Positions 37,429-50,975 of a stretch of DNA of 64,000 nucleotides are shown one piece after another. Position 1 is the first letter of the stretch; each line of letters opens with the position of its first letter. Origin of the DNA: Acridotheres tristis. Taxonomy: Eukaryota > Chordata > Aves > Passeriformes > Sturnidae. The stretch lies in NCBI GenBank assembly GCA_037013685.1, contig CM072884.1:6014001-6078000 (forward strand). Direction: 5' to 3'. Made by a program: the position numbers and the translations under genes. The notes beneath the pieces are model-generated. The model did no database searches, was not told the origin of the DNA, and worked only from the letters and a program-made list of their open reading frames with translations.

Positions 37429-40400
37429 AGAAACTCCAATTTATACTTTGAAGGATAAAAAAATCAACCTAAAAAAACCTAACTACAGAAGGTTTGGGAG
37501 AGCTCTGGCAATAACTTTTCAATTGAAAATATAGAAGACCTGAGTGTATCAAAGAAGAGAAAAATGAGGAGCATAAAACTCCATTCCAGAACTAATTGCA
37601 TTAGAATGAAGACACTTGGCCCTCTTTTCGCTCTTGCTGGCTGAAAATCGACACATCATTAGCAGATCTGGTAAGACCATTGAGGCTTGAAACCATTGTT
37701 AACTGCTGCCAGAAGATATCTGCAAAAATATTGTCCCAAAATGTTCACAATGGCGCTTCTTAAGAGGTCAAGAAGTCTTCAAACAGGTTGTTCTGCTAGA
37801 GGAAATGTTCATTTATAGAGATTAAATTAAACAAATCTCATCTGGTACATTAAGAAACGGTCCTTAAAATAGTCATGCACTGAAAACAAACTCTGATAGT
37901 CTGAGATTTTCAGGTGGCATCTTCAGTTTCTGCTTCATCAAATTAAGTGCCATAAATGACCATTTCCATGTTTCATTTTCCACCCTCACCCCAACTTCTT
38001 TGAAATCTCCCAAGTATTCTCCCCTTCCTCTGGCAGCATCTGCCCCGGAGTCCAAAGAAGGATCTGTTCTTCTGTGCAAAATCCAAGCATTTGCCCTCTC
38101 CGGGGACCACAAAAAACTTCATGCAGCTCCTTCTAGGCAATCAAAAGTCTAAGAAAGAAACCCATGGTAAAATCAAGCAATCATAGTGCAAATCTATCCC
38201 GGAGCTGTGAAATCCTTGAAATAGTTCAATTTTGCTGGAAGGCTGCGAGCAAACAGATTTAAGTGGGTTTTACTTACGCAGTAGCTCAGTCCAAATGACC
38301 TGCAGACCAGATGACCTTTCAACCTAAATTGAATCGAAGTGCCTCAAAGCAAGGCTAAAGTAGACAGTTCAACAGCTGCTTTACAGCACTTAATACAAGC
38401 AGTCTTCAACAAAGACTGAGAAAACACTTCAGGAAATAGCATTGAATGCAATGTTTGAGAGCAAAGGCTCTGGTGTTCACCTTACAGACAATCCCACAAG
38501 GAGGGGGAGGGAAGTGGAGACCAGCAGGAATTTTCCCATGCTAACAATGCACAAACAAAAGACAGGTGTTACCACAGAATATCACTTAATAATGTGCTCT
38601 GGAACCCTCAGATCTTAGGGCAGGCACGAGGTCAACTGTGCCTTGCTGAAAATGGCAGCACAAATTCCAGACGTTCAGAAAGGAAAGATGAAGGTCCATA
38701 CATAAGAGCAAAGACATAAAGGACTGCTGGATTTCATATTATAAGTGCCCAAAGAGAAACTCCTCCAAAAGAGAATTCTCTCGGTTGTGAATTGATGTTT
38801 CCAGTGCCATATTAGAGAACTGTTTGTTAAGTGTTAGACTTGAAAAGGAGGAACAGACCTTTCTTTACTGCTCAGACAGAGTAATGAGAAAAGCAGTAAA
38901 GCATCATCTATTTCATGTCTTCCACCACAGGAGATTATAAAATAGGCCCTATGCCTTTGGTAAAAGACTGAACTGTGGCAGGACTGAATTCCTTGTGGAT
39001 ACTGGGTGCTTTCATCACAGGGCTGTTCTGATCCAAAGGAAAAGCTGAGAACTTCTTGAAGGCACGGTGCAGCTGAGCAAGAGATGTCCAAAGATAACTC
39101 AGATCTCCGTGTCAAACCCCGTTCAGCATTCACAGCTTCAGCCATGCATTCAATATGCATGTGCACTCCTAAAATAAGGGCGTGCTAATGCTCACAGATG
39201 AGTGGTACCGTGACTAATTCTGACTCATCCTACAATTCCTGTGCCTCCAGGGCAGCTTCTGTTTGAGTGGCAATACATGGGAATACCAACTAATCACTGG
39301 ATACTGATAGATTGTGTTTATTTGTGCTGAAAAGTCGCTTCTCTGGATGTTGTTTTGGTTTGGGCTTTTTTTTCATCAATTATGAAGGTCTCAAAGTCTT
39401 GACCACTGTTACACAGCATCACAGCTGAATACATAACAGTACAGAAAGGAATAAAGCAAATTTCAAAGCATGCATAGGCAAATAGATGAATTTGACTTTG
39501 TTCACTCCCCTCATTCATGTCACCCAATGCATGCAAAGTTTCTGAGAAAAAGATCTTACAAAAAGCCATGCAAAGATTAAAAAAAAACAAAACAAAACCA
39601 AACAACAAATCCGGGCTGTATTGTAATTATTGGTTTAATTATTCTAATACATATATACCTTCAACTGGCTGGGTTTTCTTTGGTTATTATTATCATTTGA
39701 CAACCTCAAGCTAAGCAATGTGTGGAATTAAACTTTGCAAACATTGTGAATCTTAACTTCCAAAATATGTGTAAACTAGCACAGATTTTTGCCTTAAAAG
39801 CTGATGTTTAATTATCAGACGAGTCAAATTTATCCACCAGAAATAATATAAAAAGATAGTAAAATACATAATTTCATGATTTTCTATGAAAATATATATT
39901 CATACATATAAATGCACATGCATCTGTATATATAAACACACATGCATGGATTTTTGTCTATCTGTAAGTCAAAATACACCCCTCAGGTTACATTTGCTAC
40001 ATCACTGCTTCGTTGAAATTCAGGAAATGGTTTACAGCACTGCTGACCTTACATGATTAGTTCTGAAAGGTTTACTTCTTTGTAACACTGATTTGTGGCA
40101 ATCACCTTGCTGCTCTGAAGCCATAAATCTTTGCAGATATCATACTATGCCCTTCCATATATTGGTATGCTATCACGAACAGTGATGATCATTTATACTA
40201 GTGTGAAAAGACACGGAATGCTTAGGAGACACTTAGGAGTTCATTGTTCTCTGTTCAGATATTTATGACTATGACTAGAGATAAAAAATATAAATTACAT
40301 TTACATATTTATGAGCATTTTTATGCAATATCTTCATTTCGATTAAAATGCCATCAATATCCCTACATTACTATAATGCAAGTCAAAAATCTAACTACAA

Positions 40401-42229
40401 AGCACTTTGTTTTATCTTTTTCCTAAAAACTTCCCAAATTAAAGCAATTAACAAAATACAGCATGAGCAGTGCTGATTGATAAACAATGCACTTAGGTGC
40501 AATTACAAAATTGTAAAGAACTAATCTATCATACCATGGAACCTAAAGATATTTCTCTTTGTTTGGAGAAGCAGAAACAACCTTGGGAGAAAATGCGTGG
40601 GCTGCAGAACCATGCAATGCGAATTGAAGGGTGCAGGCAGAAACTCACCTCTAGCTTTGTTCTTTGTAGCAGCCACTGGAAGCAAGGAAAAGATTGCACA
40701 AGAAGAAGAGAACAAAGATAGATTAGACAGAAGTTTGAGCAAGCAAGAACACAGAGAAACTTCATCACTATCGATTCAAAGCTAACAAACACCGTTTCTA
40801 AGATTATTTGACCTATTTATTGGAGACACTGCTGTGCTGTGAGAGAGTTCAGATCTATGATTCTGTCAGAAACCCTGTGTTGAGAAGTTGGAAAATATAC
40901 CAGAATACACACTCAAACAAGCAGAGAAGGTGAGGAGTGCAGAAAAATCACAAATCATTAGTCACAATTAGGTGAGAACACATGCACACACATTAGTGAA
41001 TTTTAAATCTTAAAGCACAATTTGCCTTGCCAAAAGTATATTCTGAAGAACCTAATCTTAGGTCATCCCTTTGGTCCTATTTCTTGAAACATCATTCTTC
41101 TGTGAAGCTGATGCAAATAAGCATCAGTTAATCTGCAGATACCCCAATGATTTATAATCCACTATATGATCACTATTTTTCTTCATTGAAGCCTTTATCT
41201 TCAGATTGGTTTTGCACCCCAATGGAGCAGGCAAACCGAAAAGGGACAGATGATATTTTAACCAACAGTGACCAAAGTTCAAACTCAGAGAAACAGGGAC
41301 AGACACTACAGCCTTCATTTTGTATCCTCAATCCACACAGTTTCATGCTGGGAGTTCTTCATGCCCAATAGTGTAACAAAAAACAAAGGCTGTAGTTTAA
41401 GATGTTTCAGTAGCAACCACTCCATCACCAAAATAAACAGAACCATTATTTTCTGTTCATATGATAATGTTGTTGAAATAAAATATTACTCAGAACTCAA
41501 AGTTAGAATGGAATTACTCTGTTAATGAAATTACTCTGCTAATGGAATTAATTAAATTACTCAAAAAGATGCTATCCATAGCTCTCTAAATTCTCAAGTA
41601 CACTCTGAGAAGGCATTCATTCACGAGCATCTCCATGAAAAAAAGAAAAATAAACAAAAAAACAGAATATGTAATTCCTCTTCTGCTGGCCCTGCTGGGT
41701 AGACTACATTAACAATTCAAAGGCAGCTATGCTTGAGGCCAAAAGATTTGAAAGAAAAGGAGAAAGACCAAACCCTTTTCTGCTGTCTTTGCTTCTCTTG
41801 TTCATATCTAAAAGGTTTGTATGGTTGGTTTGGTTTTTTGTTTTTTTTTTTTTTTTCCTTTTTTGGTCTGGCGTCTCACCAGTCAGGCTTTACTAAAACA
41901 AGCAAGGAGTGCATAGTGGTAAAGACAAGTTGAAAGTTGGCCACATATGAAGAAATGGTTGAAAACCTGAAACTTGTAACTTTATGAATGCATCAAAATA
42001 TCAGTTCCCTAACTGCCTTTTTTTCCTGGTTTGGTTTGTTTTGTTATTTTGGTTTTTTTAATTTCTTCATTAATCCCTCCTTTACTTCCAGGTTCACTAT
42101 TGTGACTTGTCAAAATTCTCCCTGCAGTGAAAACAACACAAAAGTTCTGCTTTGGGGAGATACAAGGAGTGCAGGTGCTTCTGCAGAGCTCTTTCCCTGG
42201 GGCTGTTTAACAAGACATTCACCTGCAAA

Positions 42230-42370
42230 CTGCCCGCAAATCTTACACGCATAAAAATTTCGTGCGTAGTAAACAAAATTAATGACGCCATTCTAATTTT
42301 ATAAGAAGTGAACAGTTTCTCTTTCATGCAAATTTAAGTTGATAATAAACAGGTTAATCAACCTGTTCTT
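42230..42370. promoter_or_regulatory. possible conserved enhancer-like element (octamer, CpG-retaining, palindrome)
   Basis: Within an AT-rich, repeat-free patch there are several retained CpGs (cccgcaaatc, cacgcat, tcgtgcgtag, tgacgccatt). A TAAT-containing aaaattaatgacg, a perfect octamer ATGCAAAT at 42327-42334, and an 8-bp inverted repeat aacaggtt/aacctgtt with a 4-nt loop (42348-42367) lie in the same patch. CpG retention in otherwise CpG-poor DNA and dense motifs suggest constraint. The function is inferred and no conservation data were available. Confidence 0.22.
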
Positions 42371-42547
42371 TTTCTTACGTTTCTCCTTTTTTTTTTTTTT
42401 TCACTCCTGGGAATTACATCTACATGAATGTATTATCACTTCAAGCCAGGACAATCATATAAACTTAAAAAAATCTGGAGAAAACATTATCTCCCTGTCT
42501 CCACCAGAAATTTAAAAGCAACAGGAGACTTTGTATTTAATTAAACA

Positions 42548-42672
42548 GAATAAAAATATATATGTATTTAAAAAATATATGTACTTGAACTCTCCAGAAT
42601 ATATATACATACAGTTATATGCATATTTAAGTGATATAATTTACGTGTATGGGCACATATATGAATATATAT
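42548..42672. repeat. TA-rich microsatellite-like region
   Basis: Several short (AT)n blocks are spread over 125 bp (aaaatatatatgtattt, aatatatatacatacag, atatatgaatatatatt), interrupted by unique bases. It looks like an old, degraded dinucleotide repeat. Confidence 0.7.
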
Positions 42673-45197
42673 TAAAAAACCCCACACATTCCATGATGAG
42701 ATAGCTTTATTTTGCAGCATGTGCACTAGACAGAGAATTATTACCTATCAGTAAATAAAGAAAAGATATAAATGCGGTTGTAGATTATAATTGGAAGTAG
42801 GACAGGTTACTAGGCTTGTTAAGGCAATTATAACTCTCTGCAAATCCACTAATAGAGGACTAGATGACAGTAACCTTCTTAAAAATGTCATGTTCCATAC
42901 TTGTAAGTTTTCCTATTGACAGCGTGGTCCAATTACAAGTCAATTCATAAAGTTCAAACTGCACAACAGCCAAATTAGCTGAAAATGGTATTTCAGAATA
43001 TAATTCTGCCTACAGAAGGCAACTAGCTGCAGCTGTTTCCATCTTGCTGATACTTAGCACGAGGAAAAATTCCCTTTCACTTTTATTATTGAGGTAAGTT
43101 ATTCTTTTTTCAAAGCAGAAAGAATTTTCCTCTCTTCCCTCTTTACTCTCCTTCATTCTGTAAAGGGAAGACAATTTTCAGCCTATATCCATTATATTTG
43201 AAAAATTTTACCCACCTCTTATTATTACATGAAAAGCCATAGAAGACAAGCACAGACAAATGTTTTGAATGAGCATCATCAAGACTGAAATTTAGCAGAG
43301 GGAAGCTGAGGTTTTGGGTGGAGCATCAGATATGGGAAAAACACAGCTTTTGATGCCACTGATGTCAGTGACAAAAGACTGTACAACAAACATCACAGTC
43401 AAAGAACCCATTTTTGCTTTAAATCTTCAGCAAGTCACTTGATTTATCCACATTTCACATAATACATTCTCTTTCTTTCCACCTAGACTTCCTTGCTTGC
43501 TGACAAAAGAAAGAAACTCTCCAAGGCAATGAGTCTACCACCTCCAAGTAGAATATATATACACTACTATATCAGGACACTGATTTGAAACCTCTGTAAT
43601 ACAAATAAAATGGTTTAGGACTGGCCAGCAATAATTTTTGGGCACAACCTAAAATTTGGAATTTGCTGTATGTGGCAGGCATACTTTCTTTATCTAAATT
43701 AAGAAGCCAATCAGTTAATGGATAAAAACAAATTACTTCTGATATTTCCTTATGTTCAGGGATATCTGTAAAAAAGAACATTTATTAGAGCATTTTTCTT
43801 GAGCAACCCTGTCTTGGCTTTCTTAGGAAAATTATTCTGGACAGGGAGGCATATTACAGAGAAGTGTGAACAGTAACCTTTTTGGAACTTAAGGAAAAAA
43901 AAAATCAAAGACCAGAGAAGAAAGAAAACCAAAGTAGGAAGAAAGACAATATTTTCAGAAGTCAGGTTGAAAGGAATGGCAGAGCTACTAGATTTCTAGG
44001 TAAGGCCGAGAAATAAATCTCTTCTATATTCTCTAGCAAGGTTAAACAGTATTGTATTTTCTGAAGGCTCTTGTGGTCACAGGATATGTAAAACAAAAGG
44101 GCTGGCCACCAGGGAAAGGTCTGTGAGGGAGGGGATCACAGAACAGCAAGAACACAAGGTCAGTGATCTCAGGGGAGTCCCACTAGGAGAGATCTGGAAA
44201 GGGGAGGAAAACTGTGCCAGGTGCAGCTACATTTCACAGAACTCATATTTTTAGGGCATTTTTAAATCAGAAAAGTAATCCTGCCATAGCTGTGCCGCTG
44301 AAACAATCTTTTTAAAAATCATTGCCTGCATGTAAAAGCCGAGATTCAAATTTCAAAAACCCTAATATACCCTTGCTCTCAAATATCAGTAATATATTGT
44401 GCTTTATTTTCTGTGATACATCTTTCTGACTTCTTGCTTTTTGTATGCCAACAATTGTTAAATTACATTCTTTGATAAATGGTGGCTACAAGTTGTTCAA
44501 TATTTTCTCCACACTCAGTCGTCTCTACACTGTTCAATTTTGTAGACACTTTTAGACAGATTTGATATAGCTTTTATTTTATTTTTCTCTTATATGTGAT
44601 TTATTATTCGATTTGGAGTTTTGTCTTTTGTCTTTGGAGAAAACCACATCCATACAATTACTTCAATAGCTCAATAAAAATAGAAAAAAGGAAAAAGCAT
44701 TTCCCCCAGATATCCAGCTAACCTAACCTTTCATTACAAAAAATAAGGAGAAAGAAAAAGGAAAGTGAAAGGTTTGAGGTCAGTCTTGTTTTCATTTCAC
44801 CTACTGGATGTTCTAAGACCGCAGATAGAGGAACAAACAGTAAAATATTTAAACTTTATAATGACTAAATATTCAATAAAAAAAAAAAAGATGAAAGTCA
44901 CATTCATAAAGTACATTGCATTGATTTTCTCCCAAATACAGTAACCTACAGTTCCAGCAATTCTGGAGGTCCTCTCATCTTCAATAAAAAAATAACACTT
45001 CACCAGTTGTATGCATGAATTTATTCATCTGTATTTTTTACTCCAGCCTTAACATCTTTTAGGATCATAGACTATGAAAAATGATCAGAGAAGCAGCATA
45101 AATAAACATCCCCCACCCCACAAAGTAGGAGGAAATAAACAATAACAATCACACAGCCCTGTTACCCAACACATCCAACATTTAATTCAGATTTCCA

Positions 45198-45284
45198 GTT
45201 AAAAAACAAACAAACAAAAAAAGCCAAAAAACCAACCAACCAACCAAAAATCAAACAAACAAACAATAAAAAAACACCACCCAG
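45198..45284. repeat. (CAAA)n/(CCAA)n simple repeat
   Basis: The stretch aaaaaacaaacaaacaaaaa, aaccaaccaaccaacc and caaacaaacaaacaataaaa forms the clearest tetranucleotide repeat in the window. It has adjacent CAAA and CCAA phases. Confidence 0.9.
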
Positions 45285-46224
45285 CCCTTATTTTTGCACT
45301 GCCTACATTTAGAGTTTTCTTTTTAATTTTAGGATGATGATGACAACAACAACTGCATTTTTTCCCTTTGGATAAACTGACAGATTATCACTGATCATTT
45401 AGGTCACCTAAATGCCAGCTCTGAATCTCTCACTGGAAAAGCTCCTCTGTGTGACAGAAGGCCTTAGCAGAAACATTTCCTCCAGAAAATAATGCAAATT
45501 ATTAGGTTCTCAGAGACTAGAGACCCATTCAAACCACATGTGCTGCAATGCAGGATCTTTCCCATCCTCCTTTTCAAAACCAGCATTTTCCAAAAGCCAC
45601 TGAAGGAGAAACAAAACACCACCATCACCTGAAATTCATGGTGGGAATTTGAGTCTCTTGAATTCAAGAAGGCACAGGTGCTTAGACATGAAGAGTGGCC
45701 AAGAGATGACACAAAAACATGGGATCTTGGGAGTTCTTTTAGCTTTGGATGTAGTTTAAAAAAAGCCTAGATACATTGGCATAGACAACTCTGTTTGCTT
45801 CTGATTTTCTGATCTTTCCCTAGATTCCCTGTATTGCTATGCCTTTAGATTTTATAGTGAATATAATTTTTATACATAAGTTCCGCACACTCCTCTCATG
45901 GAGATTGCTGAAATATCAGATAGTGGCATTTGCAGATATAATCAGAATTCATAAATTCCTAGATAAGCCTTCCTCTCTTTGTGTATATAACCATTAAAAA
46001 TCTGTGCAGTCATATGTAACTAAATGGAATTCAAACACACGACCTTCTTTTATTCTATTTATTCTGTCTTCTATCTCTGCATCATTGCATCTACAACACA
46101 AGTTCCTAAAATGACACCAGGTAATTTCCCTCAGAAACATAAAACAGTCTTGAAGATATAACTGAAGAAGAGATAAAAAATTCAAATTGGAAGGATTGTG
46201 AGGATGTCAGCCACTGCATCCTGT

Positions 46225-46440
46225 CAGTTTGAAGCATGGTGAGTTATCTTTGGACCCCTCCTAACAGATCGCCTAATATATTGTTAAAACCTTTGGTGAT
46301 GGGGACTTCAAAAGCTCTCCTGATCACCTCTTTCAGTGCACAGCTGTTTGTTTTGCTGATACATAATTTAATCATTGTATGTAGGAGACTGGTGCCATTC
46401 CTTCACCCTTCTCATACCTTCCAGGAGTTCAAATTACAGA
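46225..46440 (-). mobile_element. possible old CR1/L3-like LINE fragment
   Basis: Plus-strand order agatcgcctaatatattgtt, aaaacctttggtgatgggga, cttcaaaagctctcctgatc and acctctttcagtgcacagct resembles antisense ancient CR1 copies (cagcctaatyttaaaaacct, tcagtgatggggaytccaca, acctcyctaggcaacctgtt, ccagtgc). The similarity fades after about 46345, and no subfamily can be assigned. Confidence 0.5.
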
Positions 46441-49400
46441 ATGCATGCTTCTTTAATGTAACTCTTTGCAAAATGCAGATTTATTATTCTTCTTGTATGC
46501 TTAAAAATAATCTCAACTTTCTCAACGTAAGTTTTCCAACTTGCATTTTATTTCCTTCCTCAGTTTTAAAACTGTGACTAGATTATCACATGCAATAACA
46601 TTTATTATGCAATACTAATCACAAAACATTGAAAAACACGCAGCTCCATTTTCTTTCTGGCAAGTAGGGTATAAATATAGTAATTTTGTTCTCAATACTC
46701 ATTATGACTGGCATGATAGAGATCAGCAAAAGCATCTTATAATCTAAACATTACTACAGTTCAGGATTCCAGCTGTAGATGATTCACATTAGCAGCTGGA
46801 AACATGTAACAGTATATTACAGTATAGTGAAAATAGAAGATGAATATAATCATGCCCTAAAGGCTCTTCTTAAAACCATTGAGATAAAGACTATTTGCTC
46901 ATCCCAAAATGCCAACTTTATGCATGTTTTAATGCAGCTGGAAAGGTAACTTCTACAAGCAATGCAAGTTGCAACTAAGCAATTTTATCATAAGCTGGCT
47001 TTCAATAAAACATCAGAGAAATTTCCCTTGCAAATCAATAATTTACTTCATGAAGAAGAGTAAATACAATTTTTATATTTCATTTTACCAAGGTAACAGA
47101 ATGTTTTAAGAAGTATGTATAAATACAACTCTGGAGTAGTAGAATTAAGCACTGAGATAGGCTGTAAGCATGGTTGTGTTAGGCAGAGATACAAGTCCTC
47201 AGTTCTGCTCTCAGATCTCTTTCACAGTTATTTCAAAACTTAAAACAAATATTTGAAAAGCTTGGATATTCATTCATCCCCTCAAAAAAGCTATCAAAAT
47301 TGTTAGTCATACAGAATGTGCATACACACCAACTTGCCCAGCCTCTGTGTTTTTGTCAGGTCTCCAGAATACAGAGAAAGGAAAAGATCCCCCTTGGAAA
47401 CACTTAGCAAAGTACTTAATTGTCTGTCATCAGGTAACTGTGACTGGGCACAAGCAGGTGTAAGCTGTGAGCTTTTGTTTCTTTCCACATCTGCAGAGCA
47501 ATACATGCAAAACACCTCAAACAATGTCTTGTCCATTTTTCTCAATCCAAGAGCAACCTGTGACATTCATGTCTCATGTAGGTTTGATTTTTTGATAAAG
47601 TATATGATATCCTACATTATTAAAAATATAATTTTCCTGGGTCTACTATGCTCATATACATTCCTTTCTGGTCACAGTCCATAGATCTGATAACCCACAA
47701 AAGTTTAAGGGTTCTTGTATTTGAAAATAAGCTCTTATTCAACTTGACTGAAATTTTAAAACAAACAAACAAAAAGCCCAACAAAAACAAAACAACAAAC
47801 CAAACCAAAAAAGCCAACAAAACCCTCCCATATCACCCAGAGAAAGGAGCAATGCAGGCAGACAAACAGCTGGGGTTCTCCTTAGATCACCTCTGCTTAC
47901 TTATTACCTGCTTATCTCTGAATCATCTACTGGAAGCTCTAAGATGATTATTAAAAGGCAGCTGGTGGTTTTTGCATGGTTATTTTCCCTATTTATTTAT
48001 TTATTTTAAATTATAGCCCTTGGTATCTCTAGATAAGAAGTGTTACATCACAACCACACAGATGATCTGTATGAAATGCTTTCTTAATAAGGTTAATCTA
48101 TACATTAAGGACCACTGGAACAATGCTTGAAGCATGTGGAAACAAGCACATATCTTAAAGGGCAGACAATTAAAACCTTAAACAGAAAAAAAAAAAATTT
48201 CTTTTTTTATTCCCCAAATATTATCCATTTAGACTTTTCCAGATACTAAGAAACAAACTTAGACAACTGACAAGATTGATGAAAAAAAAAATACCATAAT
48301 AAAGTCAATGCAGAGCTCAAACAACTGGAATTTTTTTAGGTTTAAATGGACATCTATGACCTAAATCTAGGTACTTCTATAACAAATTGAAGCAATTCAC
48401 AATTCCAGACTTAAGATTTCATGCCCATCCCCACACATTTTATATAAAGAAACACGAGATGAAGGAATGAATACCAAAATCTACAAGCATATACCTGCAT
48501 ATTCAGAATATGAGAACTTGTAAAACAGCCATTATGCTTTTCAAACAGCAAAAAAAATAAAAAAGCAGTATTAAATTCAGAATTTTAAACATTGTTTAGA
48601 AAGCTTAGATATGAAAGTTTCAAAAAATACCCCAAACTATAATTGTTCCAAATATTATATTTTAAGTACTGACAAGAGCCCCATTTTGATTTGCTCTGAG
48701 CATTAAACACATTTCTACTCCTCCTTGAATTGTTTCCACTGTACTGAAATTGTTTGTAGGCAAGAATTATTTAAGAACTGATCTATGTTTACAGCAGATG
48801 TACACATTAGTCATAGCTCAAAACCAGACAAGATCCATTTCAGGAACAGCTCAGTTTTGCCAGAGAGTCATCAAAATAAGGATTTATTAGAGATGATCTT
48901 TAGCAGGGTGTGCATCCACAGTGAAAGTGTGGTCAGCACAAGCAGCTGGCAAACAGACACATCAATAATGGTCCACGGACCATCCACTGCTGTAGATGCA
49001 GCACCAAACAAGAGCTTCTGAGTGACTGCTGGAAATAAATGAAGGGAGAAAAAACAACATTCTGCAAGTTCTGCTGCTTTAGTGGAATGAAAAAGAAAAG
49101 ACTGAAGGATTTTGGCTTCTATGTAGCACAATATCTTTAAAAACTGAGTCTAGGATAGGTGGCTAGTTAATATACTAAGCTAAGTTGAAAATTACAGATG
49201 ACCGAAAAAAATGCAGTTCTTCAACACCAATAAGAAAAAAATTAAAAAAACCACGGAGGTAAAAAAGAAATGCGTGCAGTCAACTGAAAATTAAAAATGA
49301 TAGTGTGGAAAGATAAGATGAAATACTTTCGAGAAAATTTTGAATAATATCAGAAAAAATATACCATTTTAGGAAATTAAAGATTAAGCACAGTCAGAGT

Positions 49401-50454
49401 GATTATTTACAGAAAATTATATGATTCTTCAGGTAGTCCTCTTGATTAAGACTTAGGAATTAAACTATTTTTACTACTCTTACAATGATGAATGTGTTAT
49501 GGTAAAGAAATTATTTGTGAACTCTGTACATTTCTGAACTGTACAGCAGCTCCATGTTGAGTCTGCACAGTACTTTGACTCCCAGTGTGAGTTTTATGAT
49601 GCTTTGGAAGGACATATGCCAGGCAAATCATTACTCAAGGTATTCCTCAGTAATGCAGTCTGAAATCCTACTAAAAACCAAACAGACAAATCCCAAAAAC
49701 GGATATACACACACCCCCCATATCCCTCAGTCCCCCAGATGCCAAACTAGTCTGCAAGGCAAATAAACAAGACACTGTTGGGTAATTCTAACTCTCTCCT
49801 TGACATCTCTGCCACCATGCCTCTTCCAGACAACATTATTACACGATTACACTGAGCTAAACAAGCACACAGACTCCCTTTAGAGCAGAATAGTGTTTAT
49901 ATACAGTGTTTAGCTTCAATCACCACTGCAAAGGGAGATATTTTGGAATGCCACCGGTTTGCAGCACAAACATTGCACAATAAAAGATACCAAGAGAAAA
50001 AATCCAGAAAGGAGGGTGGTGTTGCTATTTTTGCCTGGCTGTCAGGGCACAGCCCAAAGGCATTTGTAGCTCAGTGAATGAGTACAGAGCAAACTCCAGC
50101 TGTTAACAAGTGCCCTGCAAGAGTCAACCATGTCCTTAACAACTACGTGCAGAGCTCACCAAATATTAAAGGCATGTTCTTGCCTTGCACACCTCTTGGA
50201 GCCCACCATAGCAGACAGGAACAACAGAAAACCTCACTGTTATCCCAGGAAACTAAAGAAGCCTTTCAGGGACACTGCTGATCATTTCAGCCACACAGCT
50301 CTTTCCCATTCAGCACAATCCTTGCAGTTTAGAAGAAGTTTGCACACGCAGTCAGTCACAGCATAAATAGAAACTGGCAACACAGCTATGACTACTCCTC
50401 CTTAAAAACCTCATACGCCTTCTCTTCAAAGAGATTTATGAATAATGGGAACTA
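46441..50454. other. CADM2 long intron segment
   Basis: No exon, RNA gene or recognised mobile element is seen. It includes an A/C-rich tract at 47758-47824 and an ATTT repeat at 47991-48008. The rest is unique AT-rich sequence. Overlapping open frames at 47303-47684 on both strands look fortuitous. Confidence 0.55.
47758..47824. repeat. A/C-rich (CAAA/CAA) low-complexity tract
   Basis: The run aaacaaacaaacaaaaagcc, caacaaaaacaaaacaacaa, accaaaccaaaaaagcc is nearly devoid of G and T. It is the same composition class as the tracts near 37.4, 45.2, 58.0 and 61.2 kb. Confidence 0.85.
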
Positions 50455-50700
50455 AATAATTCATGGCATTGCAGATGCCAGTCCAAATAGCCTCTCCCTT
50501 TCTAAGGTTTCAGTTTGTAGATGTGTGATCAAAAGCCTTCATCAGTCATGATAGTGGCATTTGTACTCAGTCCAAACAAACCGTATTTGCATCTGAATGT
50601 TTTTCATTGAAATGAGAGACGTAATATGCAAGCCAAGTTCCAACTAAAAGGCGTTTTATGCTATTTAAATTCAGTCAAATTAAAGGCTGAATGCAACCTA
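50455..50700. promoter_or_regulatory. possible conserved non-coding element
   Basis: This repeat-free 250-bp block holds an octamer ATTTGCAT at 50585-50592, CpG-containing motifs (gagacgtaatatgc, ggcgttttatgc), and homeodomain-like ttaaattcagtcaaattaaa. It has the balanced, non-low-complexity look of constrained intronic sequence, but that impression was not checked against other genomes. Confidence 0.18.
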
Positions 50701-50909
50701 AAAGGTCTACTCTCAGAACAGTAATTTGACACATCATCAATAAGACACATGCTTTTGTTGAGCGGGCCTCAGCACTTGTCTGAAAATTTTACACAGCATC
50801 CAAACTGTGCTGCATAGAGGAAAGTCCTGTATAAAAGGGAAGGAAGCAAACAGAAAACCCCCTGGCAAGTAGTGCAAAGGTTTAACTTACTCATACAGAG
50901 ATATGTGAA

Positions 50910-50975
50910 ATCACAGAACCGTTCAGGTTGGAAAACACCTCTGAGATCATTGAGTCCAACATTTAGAATCAAGTA
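50910..50975 (-). mobile_element. CR1 LINE 3'-end fragment
   Basis: Plus-strand aatcacagaaccgttcaggt, tggaaaacacctctgagatc, attgagtccaac is the reverse complement of the CR1 3' end (gttggactcaatgatctcag aggtgttttccaacctgaac plus tail). Only the last 65 bp or so are retained. Confidence 0.93.

Larger units (their letters stand above)
30739..42229. other. CADM2 long intron: gene-poor central stretch
   Basis: No exon, RNA gene or intact mobile element is seen over about 11 kb. Besides a CR1 tail at 32046-32098, it holds A/C-rich tracts (37340-37428, 39568-39608), T-rich tracts (31970-31992, 41820-41862, 42015-42062), short TA-rich stretches near 39890-39925, and a 17-bp imperfect tandem duplication at 41507-41540. 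Open frames of 60-110 codons match no family. Confidence 0.55.
42371..46224. other. CADM2 long intron segment with TA-rich and A/C-rich simple sequence
   Basis: No gene is recognised. It contains a 16-T run near 42386-42401, TA-rich microsatellite-like sequence at 42548-42672, and A/C-rich repeats at 45198-45284. No recognised transposon occurs before 46225. Confidence 0.55.

Noticed and set aside
46236..46577. 113-codon plus-strand open frame rich in hydrophobic residues
   Set aside because: It overlaps what looks like an antisense old CR1/L3 fragment, so coding function is unlikely.
47303..47684. Overlapping open frames on both strands near 47.3-47.7 kb
   Set aside because: They are mutually antisense, without homology, and of length expected by chance in six frames.
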